Assembly: GCA_008729055.1 (NCBI GenBank)
Contig: SDUX01000008.1
Location: 2,666,001 to 2,730,000 of the forward strand
DNA: 64,000 nt
Direction of reading: 5' to 3'
From: Pyropia haitanensis
Taxonomy: Eukaryota > Rhodophyta > Bangiophyceae > Bangiales > Bangiaceae
Positions 1-10,181 of the stretch are shown here, one piece after another. A model generated the notes under the pieces. The model did not search any database and was not told the DNA's origin. It worked only from the letters and a program-made list of their open reading frames with translations. Both the position numbers and the translations under genes were made by a program. The number at the start of each line of letters is the position of its first letter. Position 1 is the stretch's first letter.

Positions 1-1
1 C

Positions 2-1051
2 GTGGCCGCCGCCGTCAGCACGGCAGCGGTCGTCGCCCCCCTGGTCGCGCCCGCGGCGGCCAAGTCTGCCAGCACCACCTCCATCCCCGTCCACACCATC
101 CTGTCTTCGCCCGGCGGGGTGCTCACGCTTCCCGATGGGCGGCAGCTCAAGGCCGAGGTGCACGCCATTGGGGAGTGCATCACCGACGCGCTACGGCCGA
201 CGGGGGCGGCCCGCTCGTCGGGCAGCAACTTCACCATGTTCCGCCAGCAGGTGGGCCCGCCGTGCGTACTCGCCGACCGGTCCGGGACGCCTACGTACGT
301 GGGCTTCCAGGCCATCCGTGTGACGGCCAACGGCTTCAAGTTCTCCGCTGACCTGACGCTGGAGGACGTGGACGCGGACACGCGCAACCCGGGCAGCGAC
401 GCGGAAAAGGGGTGGCGCGAGACGATGACCGCGCTGGGCCTGTCGAGCGGCGCGCTCGTGCGGCCCGACGTGTCGGTCGAGGCAGGCGCTCTGGTGGGCG
501 TCAAGGACTACGCCGTCGACTCGTTGTCGCTGGCGCAGGCGGGCTGGAAGGGCGTCGGCAACGGCGACCTGCCGATGCAGGCGGTCGCGTACGACTCGTG
601 GACGCGGGTGGAGAACATCAAGGACAACAACGCAGAGTTGGCGCGTGGGTTTGTGTCGTTCAACGAGGCCATTGACGACTTGATGGTCATGTACGCGCTG
701 ACGCAGCCCGACGCGGTGGACGCGACCAAGCCGACCGCGGCCTTCATGTCGGCCATTGACGTGGCCGACGGGTGCCAGTGCACGACCAAGGCGGCCGAGG
801 CGCGCAAGGTTGCCCTGCCGGTGGCTGGCAGCCCGGGTCGGTGCGTCATCAAGACCCGCTCCGTCTCTGCGTCGGTGTGCGACTTTAGGGGCAACCAGTG
901 GTGCGAGACGCTTGCGCAGCAGTCGTACGTTCAGACGTCGGCGGCGGCGGGTGACGGGACGGTCGGCTGCGAGGCGCGGCCGAGCACCATCCACAAGGTC
1001 GTGTCGTCGTACTCGCCGGTGGCCAACTTTGGGACCACCAATAAGCAGTGA
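2..1051 (+). CDS. Unrecognised secreted-type protein, 5' end outside window
   Basis: The frame is open from the first bases of the window to a TGA at 1049-1051, about 349 residues, so the true start lies upstream (base 2 is only a GTG within the frame). The first visible residues are an Ala/Val-rich hydrophobic run ending in APAAAKS, which looks like the end of a signal peptide. The body has ordinary amino-acid composition, unlike the surrounding shadow frames: charged, with N-x-T/S sites (SNFT) and a Cys-containing C-terminal half (DGCQCTT, GRCVIK, SVCDFRG, QWCET, VGCEA) that suggests disulphides. No intron is evident. I do not recognise the family; a secreted or cell-surface protein is the inference. 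Codon use is strongly G/C-ending, in keeping with the other genes here. Confidence 0.7.
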   Translation: MAAAVSTAAVVAPLVAPAAAKSASTTSIPVHTILSSPGGVLTLPDGRQLKAEVHAIGECITDALRPTGAARSSGSNFTMFRQQVGPPCVLADRSGTPTYVGFQAIRVTANGFKFSADLTLEDVDADTRNPGSDAEKGWRETMTALGLSSGALVRPDVSVEAGALVGVKDYAVDSLSLAQAGWKGVGNGDLPMQAVAYDSWTRVENIKDNNAELARGFVSFNEAIDDLMVMYALTQPDAVDATKPTAAFMSAIDVADGCQCTTKAAEARKVALPVAGSPGRCVIKTRSVSASVCDFRGNQWCETLAQQSYVQTSAAAGDGTVGCEARPSTIHKVVSSYSPVANFGTTNKQ

Positions 1052-2594
1052 GGCGCTTGGCAGCGGGGGGGCGCAGGCGTGGAGGAGGGGTGATTTGTGG
1101 CGGTAGGAGTGGCGGCGGGTGTTGTTGGGATGCTCGGCCCGCATCGGGTGCCTCCCAGATGGGGCACCGCTCTCGCATTGTGCATAGTGAGTGTATATAG
1201 TGAGTGTATGCTGGGAAGGCCTGCACGGGACTGGCGATGCTGCTGTCGCCGTTGTGCTGTTTTCATTTCTGCAAATGGACCGTCCGCAGCCGCGCGTGTG
1301 CTCGATTGAAGAATCCAGACGGCCGCCCCCGCCGAGCGGACGGTGCTGGCTGCTCGACGGGCACCACTTCCACTCACCTCGCCGTCGCGGTAGCGGTGCC
1401 AGAGTCACGGATGATGAGTGGAGGTTGGCCAGGTGGGAAACAGCCCCGCATACAAGCAAGTTCATTTTGCTGCGTCTTGTTTCTATTCTTCCGTCGGGCG
1501 GTCACCACACACGCACCCATGCAGTACAGTAGAGTAGGGGGGAACGCCACGGTGCCCTATGTCCACAGCACGCGACACACCGTCCGCCCTAGATGACTTC
1601 ACGTCATCGCCACCAACGCATTGAGCAGAGGAACCACGTGTGGATGACGGCGGGCCGGTATCCCCCCCCCCCCCCACCCCCCCCCCTGATGATAAGGCCA
1701 TGGCGACGTGCTGTCCACCCCGCCACTGGTACGCCGTGCCACCAGCACATACAGACAGGCGCGTCGCGGCGCGCGCCACCTTGTCCATTGTCCCGCCGTT
1801 TTCCGCCGCTGTCGTGGCGCACGACGTTCTGTGCCGCCCTCCCCCCCCTCCCCCCAAACGCGCGGCCGCGCGAGGCGCTGCGCACCGCCACAGCAGCCGC
1901 CTGCGCAAAACAGTCGCTGCCGGCAAGCCGCGGCTCGGACAGGACCGCCACAAACCACGGGGGTGGGTGGCGGGAGCGCACGCCAGCTGCACTAAGTCGG
2001 CCGCTGCATGGAGGGGGGGCACTCAGGGAAGGGAAACGGCGGCGTCTGCAGGCGGACGGGGCGCGAGGAGGGCGGACCAGTTGGGACGCACGCCCAGCAG
2101 GCACACACACGCATGCGCAATTAGAAAGCCCCGCTGTCCCACGAGCGACCCCCGCCCTCGGCCCGGCCGCCTCGACCCCGCCGGTGCTTGCCGGCGCCTC
2201 TCCCATGCCGCGGCGCCGGGATACCCTACCGCCGAGCCCGTTGGGTGCCCGGCGGCACGGCGACCGCCGCCGCAAGCGCCCTGAAACACGCAGCGGGGGG
2301 GTTCAAAAAACCAGCCGCACCGCGGCGCACCGGCGGCCCGCGGTCGGCCATTCAAGGCGGTTGCTTCCACAGCTGCCGCCGCCGACAGGGTCTGCTCGCG
2401 CAAAGGAGGGAGCACGGAGAGGCGGAAGGTTAGGGGCGGCGACGCGATGCGGGCCGCCCGTCCAGCAACGCCGTTGGTCGGGGCGCCCCCTTGCGCGGGG
2501 CGGCCGCTACCCACGCCGACAGCAACGCGCGCGGCCAGGGCAGCGCGGCCAGCTCCGCCGCGCCACCCCCCCCGCCCGCCCCCCCCTTCCCTCA
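1052..2594. other. Gene-less stretch with C/G runs
   Basis: Lies between the convergent ends of the secreted protein gene (plus) and the RBR ligase (minus), so it should hold two 3' UTRs. It contains C runs near 1663-1686 and 1840-1853. Open frames on both strands are Arg/Pro-rich and look like GC-driven shadows. No RNA gene or repeat was recognised. Confidence 0.5.
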
Positions 2595-4652
2595 TCACAC
2601 CGCCTCTTCCCCGACGGGCGCGGGCAGGCCACGCGGCGCGGCGGCCACACCCGGATCCAAGGCCCTGCCGCCGCCTGCAGCGGCCACAGGTGCTTGCATG
2701 CGCGGCGTCGTCCCGCCCGACGGCGTGACGGCCACCCCCCACGGCGGGACTGGCGCGGCAGCCGCCACCCCGGACGTGGCCGGCGGCGGCGGCGGCGGCG
2801 ACAGCGGCGAACCAGCCGGCCAGCCGGCAGCGCCGCCCCCCGGCGGCGGCGGCGGCGCGGCGGCGGACGACGCGTCGGCCACCCCCGGCGAGGGTGACGC
2901 CACGACCGTCACCGGGGACGTTGCTGGCAACGACGACAGCGGTGAGCCGGTCGGCCTGCCGGCAGCGGCGGTCCCCCCCGCCGGCGGCAGCGGCGAGGCG
3001 GCAAAAGGGGGCGACCGCGGCTCCGCGACGGCCCGCCACGCCCCGCTCCCGTCTGCGGTCGGCCCAGGCACCGCAGCGGCAGCCGTCGTCGGCGCCGCCG
3101 ACACGCCGTCGCGCGCGGCGGCCGCCCCCGGTGGCGGCGGCACCAGACACGCCTCGTCGTCGGCGGCGGCGGCCGCCCCCGGTGGCGGCGGCACCAGGTC
3201 CGCCTCGTCGCGGGCGGCGGCGCCATCCGCAGCCGCGCCGGCCGCCTCTGCCTCGGGTGGTGGCGCCTCTGCCCCTGCCGCCGCCGCCCCCGCCGCCGGT
3301 GCCGCCGCCCCCGCCGCCGGTGCCGCCGCCCCCGCCGCCGGCGGCGTCGGCTGCATCAACGCCGGGACGCCAACGACCACCAGCCGGGTGGCCGAGCAGA
3401 GGCCGACGACGCCAATGGGCACCCCGATGACAACCAGCGGGATGGTCAGGATGCCGAGCCACCACAGCGCCCCCCGCGCAAAGAGGGTATACAGCGGCGC
3501 CACGCCAAACACAACCAGCCCGAGGATCACCTCGGCGACCGCGCCGACCATCCGCACCCGCCACACCGCCCACGTCTGCGGCAGCGGCCGGCGGCGGAGC
3601 CCCCCCCGGTTACCCGCGTTTGGCCCGTGCGCCGCGTACAGTGCCGCCCGCTCGGCCGCGGCTTCCGCCCCCCCCAGCTCCAGCCCCGGCGTCGGCCCCG
3701 CCACGCCCTCGGCCGACAGGATGCCCGCCGACGCGGCGCGCGCCTCCGCGACGCTCGCAAACGGCTGGTACCGAAAGTCCCGCCCGCACGCGAGGCACCG
3801 CATCACGTCGCACCCGCCCGTCCGCTGGATGTGCGCGCCGCAGTAGGCGCACGCGCCGACGCGACCCGTCGCCCACACCGCGTACGCCTCGCGGGCGGCG
3901 GGGCTGACGCCAACCCGCGCACACGCGCCCGCGTGCGCGGCCGCACCGCACAGCGCGCACGCGGCGGTACCACACCGCGGGCACAGCGTCCGCGGTGGTG
4001 GCGCGCCATCGCCGGCATCAGCGGCGGCGGCGGCACCAGGGGCGGCACCGGCGGCACAGACAGCACCGGCGGCACCGGCAGCGGCGGGCGCCGCGCCGTC
4101 GACAGGCGGCGGCAGCGGCGGCGGCGGGAGCACCTCCCAGCACCCCTCGGCCGGGCACCACAGCCCCGCGCCGTCGACGCCGCGCCCCGGGTGGCGGCCA
4201 CGCAGGAACCGCATCCGCGCGGCGGTGCGGGGCGCCACGACGGCGGCGACATCCGCCTCGGCGGCGACGCGGTCACAGCCGGGCGACACGCAGCGCGGGA
4301 ACGGGGTGCCGTCCGATAGGATGGCGCGGGTGTAGTAGGTGGTCATGCAGCTGCGGCACGCGCCGTGGCCACACAGGCCGAGGCGGGTGTAGGTATCTGG
4401 CGGGAGGCCCTCGTCGAGGCAAATGGGGCACGCGTAGGGGGCGGTGGGGGGGGGGGCGGGGGGGGGGGGGGGGGGGGACAGCAGCGGGTCGGGGGGGGGG
4501 GGCCACGCGGGGGGGGGGGGGGGGAGGCCCTCCATGCCGGCTTGGCCCACCGCCGCCATGGCCGCCGTACGCCCCCGCGGGGGAGGGGGGACGGGTCGGG
4601 GGGGGGGGGGGGGGGGGAGGTAGCCGCAGGTCGGTTGGAGGTGGTGATTCAC
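2595..4652 (-). CDS. RBR-type E3 ubiquitin ligase with two C-terminal membrane segments
   Basis: A 685-residue single-frame protein. A Pro-rich N-terminus (to about 72) leads into RING1 (75-126, starting CPICLDEG, with CGHGACRSC and a late CVSPGC), an IBR-like block (166-244, WCPAEGCW then LCPRCGTAACALC), and RING2 (268-294, CAYCGAHIQ then GGCDVMRCLACG). By analogy with parkin and HHARI, Cys281 of GGCDVMRC is the catalytic thioester cysteine. Two hydrophobic segments follow (about 366-392 and 396-422), which resembles the membrane-anchored RNF19/RNF144/RNF217 types. Residues 430-685 are Ala/Pro/Gly low complexity with near-repeated PPPGAAAA blocks. The start is the first Met of the frame; Met32 and Met40 are alternatives because the 5' end is riddled with homopolymers. 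Expected role: transfer of ubiquitin to substrates at a membrane via an E3-thioester intermediate. Domain call firm, substrate unknown. Confidence 0.88.
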   Translation of the reverse strand: MNHHLQPTCGYLPPPPPPRPVPPPPRGRTAAMAAVGQAGMEGLPPPPPAWPPPPDPLLSPPPPPPAPPPTAPYACPICLDEGLPPDTYTRLGLCGHGACRSCMTTYYTRAILSDGTPFPRCVSPGCDRVAAEADVAAVVAPRTAARMRFLRGRHPGRGVDGAGLWCPAEGCWEVLPPPPLPPPVDGAAPAAAGAAGAVCAAGAAPGAAAAADAGDGAPPPRTLCPRCGTAACALCGAAAHAGACARVGVSPAAREAYAVWATGRVGACAYCGAHIQRTGGCDVMRCLACGRDFRYQPFASVAEARAASAGILSAEGVAGPTPGLELGGAEAAAERAALYAAHGPNAGNRGGLRRRPLPQTWAVWRVRMVGAVAEVILGLVVFGVAPLYTLFARGALWWLGILTIPLVVIGVPIGVVGLCSATRLVVVGVPALMQPTPPAAGAAAPAAGAAAPAAGAAAAGAEAPPPEAEAAGAAADGAAARDEADLVPPPPGAAAAADDEACLVPPPPGAAAARDGVSAAPTTAAAAVPGPTADGSGAWRAVAEPRSPPFAASPLPPAGGTAAAGRPTGSPLSSLPATSPVTVVASPSPGVADASSAAAPPPPPGGGAAGWPAGSPLSPPPPPPATSGVAAAAPVPPWGVAVTPSGGTTPRMQAPVAAAGGGRALDPGVAAAPRGLPAPVGEEAV

Positions 4653-5897
4653 CCACGGAGCAAGAGCGGCGGCGGGGGATCCCCCGCGGGCGGGGCGGTG
4701 ACCAAGAGCAACCGACGAAATTGGGGAAGCGGGGAGGGGTGGAAGGAATACAGGAAGAATGGAACAGGGGGGGGGGGAGAGGCGTAAGGGAGGGGGACAG
4801 AAGGAGCCGTGGGCAAGGCGAGGGTGATCCTAGTCAAGACGGAGCGCCAAGTGGAGGGCGGGGGGAGTGAGGGGCACGCAAGCGGAGCGGCGCACAGGCG
4901 GATGCGCACGCGGAGCGGCACGCCCGACGAACGTGGGTGGGGGGGGGGGGGGGAACGCCCACCACCCACGCGGGCCGGCGGGGGAGGGGCACGCCCACGG
5001 CCGGGCAGCAGCGGCCGCCCCCTCCCCTTGCGGGGGGGCCTGATCCGCGGCACGCGGCCCCTCGCTGCACGCGGCCAAGCCCGCGCGGAGAGGGTGGTGG
5101 GGAGGGGTGTGCACGCCCGGCCGCCGCCACGGCCCGGCCGGCGTGGCGCCGTCGGCCCCGAGGCCGCGACGCGTGCGCCACGAGGCAGGCTGCGGAGGGG
5201 GGGGGGGTCGGTCTGGCACAGGCTGGGTGGTCGTCGCGGCGGCCGGGGGCGGCGGCGTGGCGCCAGGGGGCCAAGCTGGCACACGTCCGCCCACCCGCTC
5301 GCCAGCCCGCGGGAGCACCCTCTGATTAACCGGGCACCCAGGCGGCAGAGCCGGGCAAGACCTCGTCAGGGCGACACGCGATTTGTTTTCTTGATCTCTG
5401 TCGGGCCTGCCATCACTCCATTGGTCCAACACACGGCGGCGTTCCGGTGCGACTCGTTCCGCCCGCGACAGAGACACAAACAACCTGCTCGGCACACCGA
5501 ATCCAAAGGCCAGCGGGATTGTACATGACAACCGGCGGTTCTTCCTCCCAGAACAATTCGCATCTACGGCATTTCTCCATTGCTGTGATGACATCCTGTC
5601 TTTGGCACGGTGTCAAGCAACCAATGTAGATCAATCGATGTATCCGGTACGATCAGGCATATGTCCGTAGTCGATCGTCCGCACTGACCAATGAAAAAGC
5701 GTAATCGTGCTGCGGTTCGCTCCGGCTTACGGTCGCCACAAGGGGTGCCCGACAGGGTTGGCAGATTCAATGCCAGTCTCTTCTGGACGAATGAAGTCAA
5801 TGGCAATTCAATGATTTGAACAACGTTGAATGGTTGAAAACTTACACGATACATCTTGTGTACTTGTCTGCTGGAGTTACTGCCACTTGTCCGTGAC
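4653..5897. other. Gene-less stretch upstream of RBR ligase
   Basis: G-rich to about 5290 (probable RBR promoter/5' UTR on the minus strand), then clearly lower in GC from about 5340. Frames crossing it are Arg/Gly/Pro shadows. No convincing gene was seen. Confidence 0.4.
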
Positions 5898-6036
5898 TGG
5901 ATAACACCCCCCCTGTTATCGAACCCCCCTCACAACCTCTGGAGAGGGGTTGGATAACATGTTATCCAACCCCCCCCCAGAGGTCGTGAGCGGGGTTTGA
6001 TAACTGGATAACACCCCCCCAGTTATCGAACCCCCC
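5898..6036. repeat. Symmetric palindrome cluster of GATAAC sites
   Basis: Centred between 5959 and 5960 is a perfect 28-bp palindrome (5946-5973) whose core is GGATAACATGTTATCC. An imperfect outer inverted repeat pairs 5915-5942 with 5978-6005 (about 24 of 28 matches by eye). Near-identical direct repeats reading TGGATAAC, C-run, GTTATCGAA lie at 5898-5930 and 6005-6036. In all, seven GATAAC/GTTATC hexamers fall in about 125 bp. It could be a foldback element remnant or a clustered protein-binding site. It sits between the RBR gene and a weak ORF on the plus strand. Confidence 0.75.
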
Positions 6037-6303
6037 TGGCCAATCAGTCCACGTGGCTACTCGCAGCAAAGGCCTCCCACGGCCAGTAGCAGGCGGTCGT
6101 CAGTACTCATGCACATTATTCCATTGCAGTCAGCACACCACACTTCAACCGCCTTTCAAGACAGTTTCTGCATTGTTGGCTGGTTTGTCATGCCCACGAC
6201 CACCTCCCCCCCTTTTCTTTCGTTTTTCCACGCCTTCCCTCTTCCCCTACCCCTCCCCCCCCTCCCCCCCCCGCGCCACGGGCGTGTGGGGCGCTTCCCA
6301 CGC

Positions 6304-6891
6304 ATGGACGCGCCCTCCGCACCGTCCTGGCGGCGCCCCCCGCGGGGCGCCGCCGCCCGCTTCTCCCTCCCCGCCGGCCCGTCGGGCGCGGCGGCGCCGT
6401 GGGAGTCCCCGCCGCCGCCGTTGCGGGCGTCACCGCCGCCGCCGCCGGCGCGTGCGGGGCTGCTCGCCGCCGCCGAGGCCGCCGCCGTCGCGGTGGCAGA
6501 GGTGGTGACGGCCGCCGAACCGGCAGCGGCGGCGGCGGCGGCGGTGGCGGCGGTGGCGGCGGCGGCGGCGGCGGCGGGGGTGGCGGAGGCGGCGGCGGCG
6601 GCGACGGGGGGGGGGCGGGGGACCGGCGGGGGGGGGGGGGGGGGGGATGGGGGGGGGGGGTGGGGGGGGGGCGATGGGGGGGGGGGGGGCGGGGGGTCGC
6701 ACGACAGCGCCGGGGGGGGTGACGGCGGGTGGGGTGGCGGTAGGGGGGACGACGGCGGGGGGGGCACCCACGGGGGGGGGAGCGGTCGCCCAGCTGGCGC
6801 CATTGGCGCCGGCGCAGATCTGCTAGACAAAATTATATTTCCAACATCCACGTGGCGCAAAAACACCATCCACGAGGAATGCAAAGCATAA
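6304..6891 (+). CDS. Possible low-complexity protein
   Basis: From the ATG at 6304 the frame gives a basic/Pro-rich start (MDAPSAPSWRRPP), then a long Ala-rich probable helix (residues about 50-100), a Gly-rich tract encoded by very long G runs (6606-6780), and a short normal-looking tail. The CCT-rich stretch before the ATG resembles the leaders of better-supported genes here. However, the Gly tract depends on homopolymer lengths, no domain is visible, and the tail runs into AT-rich DNA next to a tRNA gene. It may be only the first exon of something, or not a gene. Confidence 0.25.
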   Translation: MDAPSAPSWRRPPRGAAARFSLPAGPSGAAAPWESPPPPLRASPPPPPARAGLLAAAEAAAVAVAEVVTAAEPAAAAAAAVAAVAAAAAAAGVAEAAAAATGGGRGTGGGGGGGDGGGGWGGGDGGGGGGGSHDSAGGGDGGWGGGRGDDGGGGTHGGGSGRPAGAIGAGADLLDKIIFPTSTWRKNTIHEECKA

Positions 6892-6902
6892 TATCACAGT
6901 GT

Positions 6903-6975
6903 ACAGTCGGTGGGACTTGAACCCACGACCTCGCGCGTGTGAGGCGCGCGCTCTAACCAACTGAGCTACGACTGC
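6903..6975 (-). tRNA. tRNA-Val (anticodon CAC)
   Basis: The minus strand folds into a complete cloverleaf of 73 nt: a 7-bp acceptor stem (GCAGTCG with CGACTGT, first pair G-U), a D stem GCTC/GAGC with loop AGTTGGTTA, an anticodon stem CGCGC/GCGCG enclosing loop CTCACAC, a variable loop, and a T stem GTGGG/CCCAC around TTCAAGT. Positions 34-36 read CAC, decoding GUG valine codons. There is no intron in the anticodon loop and no encoded CCA. The flanks are AT-rich (TTAAATATATA just upstream), unlike the coding DNA nearby. Confidence 0.95.
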
Positions 6976-7965
6976 TCACATGCATGACCGCAAACTTTGT
7001 TAAATATATAGTTTATTCTGATACTATATTTGGAAACGATGTTGGTACTCTATCATTCAGAGCTGGCCAGGTGGTCGGCTCGAGCCTTCTCTCTCCAGAG
7101 CACCTGCTCACATGAGATACAATGGTGTGAGCTGCCTGCTCCGCCTGGTGATCCCAGGGTCGCGAGTCTTGCTACGGCGACAAACGCGACGTCGTCTTCG
7201 TCACTAGTCGTGCTGGCCGTGCTCTTCAAGCAAGGCCCCCCCACGGCGATGCCCCACAGCCCGGTCCCACCGTCCGACTGCACGAGCGGACTGTCACCGA
7301 CAGGCTGGGTTGCTTTTCAAAGCCAGCGAGGCAGAGGATGGGTGCGGGGAACGAAGCAGACCCGGCCAAGGTTCTTGGCGAGCTTTCCACGTCCCTTCCT
7401 GCGCGCTCCGAGCACTACCATCATCAGCAGGCGGCCACTAGAGTGGGTCTACGATGTTAGGAGTTTGAACCGCCCATCCAACAAGCCCATCCCCCCCACC
7501 ACCCTCTGCGGTGGCGAAACTTTCGGCAGCCCTCTGGTACCATAGCCGCCAAGGAACAATATCAGTGGGATATCTCCACGGACACACAGATGCCCAAGCC
7601 AGGAGGTGTTGTACTCTCCCCCCTGCCGCTTGGACGGCCCCCCGCCACGGGCGCCGCCACAACGCGTCGCCAAGGCCGGCGGAGCGCGGAAAAAACAGGC
7701 ACCGCGTGTGCCGCTACAGCCACAGGCATCCCGTCGGCTGGGGCACTGGCTGCGCTCGTCTATTTGCTATTTTTCCCCGCTACTGCCGTCTCTGCCGCCG
7801 CTGCCGCCGCCAGCAGGGCCGGTGCGCAGTGACAGCGAGTGACCACGCTCACCCACCTGCCCCCACGCATCCTCCTCCCCCGCTCCATCCGCTCCGCTGC
7901 GCTGGCACACAGAGAGCGGTCATTGGCCTCCCCGGCCTCCCGCCCGCCCCCCCCCAAGTCCACGC
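6976..7965. other. Gene-less stretch
   Basis: Moderate-GC DNA between the tRNA and the 3' end of the next minus-strand gene. A 171-codon plus-strand frame (7030-7545) has mixed composition but no recognisable domain or signal, so it is not called. Confidence 0.4.
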
Positions 7966-9243
7966 CTACTGCCGGGGCGCCCACACGGCTATCACCGCCG
8001 CGGCCTCCGCGTCCTCAATCGCCTCGTGGCCAGGGATGGGCACCCGCGGCGCCGCCGCGGCGCGCACAGCCGCGAGCGCCGCCTCCCGCCCGCACCCACC
8101 GGCGATGATGCTCAACACCCACGCGTCGAGTGCCTCGTCGGCCGCCACCGCGTCGGCGGCGGCCGCCACCCCCGCCGCCGCTGCCGCAGCGGCCCCTGCT
8201 GCCGCGGCAGCAGACGTGCCCCGCGCCGTCGGGTGGGAGTGACCAGGGTCTCCGGCGATGGCGGGGGCGACGCCCGCCGCAGCGCCGCCACGTTTGGCGG
8301 CCGCCGCGACAAGGCCCGCCACCAGCCGCTGCACCTGCCGCTGGGTGAGGGCGTCCTCCTCCCCTGCACCCATCATCTCTGCCACCAGCAGGGGTCCCCC
8401 CCCCCCCACCCCCCGCGTCAGTGCCCCCCCCTGTTGCACGTACGCCAGGCAGGGCGTGTCGAGCGGCACGCCGCCGCTCCCCCCCCCGACGTCGACGAGC
8501 GACACGGCCCCCGGCGGCACAACCCCCAGCCCGTACGACGTCTCCGTGGCGTTCATGGCAACCAGCTGCGCGTGCGTCAGCAGCGTCAACGCGACGGCCA
8601 CCGGCGGCGCATCCGCCGCGGCCGCCCCGATAATCGTGGCGGGGATGGAGCCGTACGCCGCCACGACCGGCGCGTACGCGACGACCACGCCCGATAGTCG
8701 GGCGCGGAGGACGGGGAGGACGGCGGCGGCGGGGCCATACTTGCGCGCCAGCTGTACGGGCGCGCCGTTGCTGCCAATGCCGAGCACCGCCACCCGCGTG
8801 TGCCACGGCTCGTGGATCACCTCGCCCGCCTGCAGGGCCGGCGAGCCGCCACTGGCGGCGCCGCCGGCCGCCGACGCGGTCGGCGGTGGCGTGTCGCCAG
8901 GCGGGGGGGTACCCGACCGCAGGGGGAAGAGGTCGCCCAGCAGGCCGCCGCCGCCGCCGCGGGCAACGGTGGGGCCGTTGGTCTCGCCTTGCGCGTCGTC
9001 CTCTTGGCCCCCCTCCACCGGGGGAGCGGCGGTGCCACCCGCCGCGACGCCCACTGGCGCGCCCAGCCGTACCGCCGGGAGCGGGCGGCGGAGCTCGGAC
9101 AGGGAAGGCGAGCCGAGGATGGGCCACGCGCGGCCAGCCGCAAAGACAAACGACGTGTCGGGCCGGGGGTAGGGGTAGCCAAACGCGCGGGCGAGGGCGG
9201 CGGCGGGGGAGGTCATCGGCTGGGGCTTGCGAGTGGCACCCAT
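7966..9243 (-). CDS. Conserved-type protein with GGCT-like GSN motif
   Basis: A single-frame protein of 425 residues. After an N-terminal part (GYPYPRPDTSFVF, residues 22-34) and a variable Gly/Pro-rich insert (about 60-140), a conserved-looking core begins: VAVLGIGSN at 151-159, QLARKYGP, VLPVLRARLSGVVVAYAP, AYGSIPATI at 196-204, then LTHAQLVAMNATE (222-234). The GSN near the core start, followed by AYG and a late LTxxQLxxMxxTE, recalls uncharacterised bacterial proteins related to the gamma-glutamylcyclotransferase/AIG2-like fold. That assignment is from memory and is tentative. The C-terminal third is Ala-rich and ends EDAEAAAVIAVWAPRQ. The start is the first Met; Met10 is an alternative. 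No intron or frame break. The enzyme activity is unknown. Confidence 0.65.
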   Translation of the reverse strand: MGATRKPQPMTSPAAALARAFGYPYPRPDTSFVFAAGRAWPILGSPSLSELRRPLPAVRLGAPVGVAAGGTAAPPVEGGQEDDAQGETNGPTVARGGGGGLLGDLFPLRSGTPPPGDTPPPTASAAGGAASGGSPALQAGEVIHEPWHTRVAVLGIGSNGAPVQLARKYGPAAAVLPVLRARLSGVVVAYAPVVAAYGSIPATIIGAAAADAPPVAVALTLLTHAQLVAMNATETSYGLGVVPPGAVSLVDVGGGSGGVPLDTPCLAYVQQGGALTRGVGGGGPLLVAEMMGAGEEDALTQRQVQRLVAGLVAAAAKRGGAAAGVAPAIAGDPGHSHPTARGTSAAAAAGAAAAAAAGVAAAADAVAADEALDAWVLSIIAGGCGREAALAAVRAAAAPRVPIPGHEAIEDAEAAAVIAVWAPRQ

Positions 9244-10181
9244 GATGATGAAGGTGGCGGGAGGGGGGGGGGGGTGAGTGCCGGAGGGTGAGAGCGCGTC
9301 TGCCGAAGCGGCGGTTGACCACCAGCGATCGACATCGCAGCCTCTTCAACGGCTCCGCTCGGCTTGCATCGGCGCGCCCTGTGACAAGGTCTGAAACAAG
9401 GGCGATATCACAACTCTTAAATCCGACGTAATCACCTCGAGACCACTAAAGATGTTGCCTCCTCTCAACGACAGCGAGGCAACCCTCGGGCCAAAAAGGC
9501 CGCTTTGGATTGGCGTTTGGGCAGTGACCTGAATGTTGGGCCATCTTGAACCAATGGAAAGAGTGACGCGGGGCTGTCAGACACTCGTCGGCGCGGTCAG
9601 GTCGCGAGGGCTCTTTTGATCCTGACACGTGCGGCGACACTAAAGCGCAGTCGGAAGAGGACAGCCCCTCGGCAATGACGTCTCCTCGATGAGATCTGGT
9701 CGCGAGTGCCTGTCCCAAGGGCCAGACCATTTCCTCTGTCAGATATAGAGAGGGCTGCAAGAAAGAACAGAAAAAAGCACCAAAAAACAGCTTTATGTGT
9801 CGTCATTTGATGCAAGCAATAGATTGGCGCAAGAGAGCTTTTTGGTGCTGTCCCGTGAAGTTCTGTGTAATTTCTTGGACTCTGTGAGTTGGCTCATCCG
9901 ACTTTTCGGCGCTATGGCCGTTCTGCCATCAGCGATGACAACATACTGAAACGATGTCACAGAGGCCCCCCCTAAGACCACCACCCTCGGAACATGCAAT
10001 GCTCTGCCCGCTCCTGTGTGTATGTCCCGCCACGTGGTACGTAGCGTCAGCACAGTCTGCGCGGGGGTTGTGCGCGCACCTCGGCGACCACCGTCATCGG
10101 CGACGTTGTCGCCGCCCCCCTTCCCCCCCCCCCCCATCCGTTCCCCATCCACCCTGCACGCCGCCCCTGGTGCCGACCGTC
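9244..10181. other. Gene-less stretch, possible shared promoter region
   Basis: Separates a minus-strand gene from the plus-strand TLDc gene, so it should hold two divergent promoters. The central part (about 9370-9960) is distinctly lower in GC than the genes. No RNA gene, repeat or convincing ORF was seen. Confidence 0.4.
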
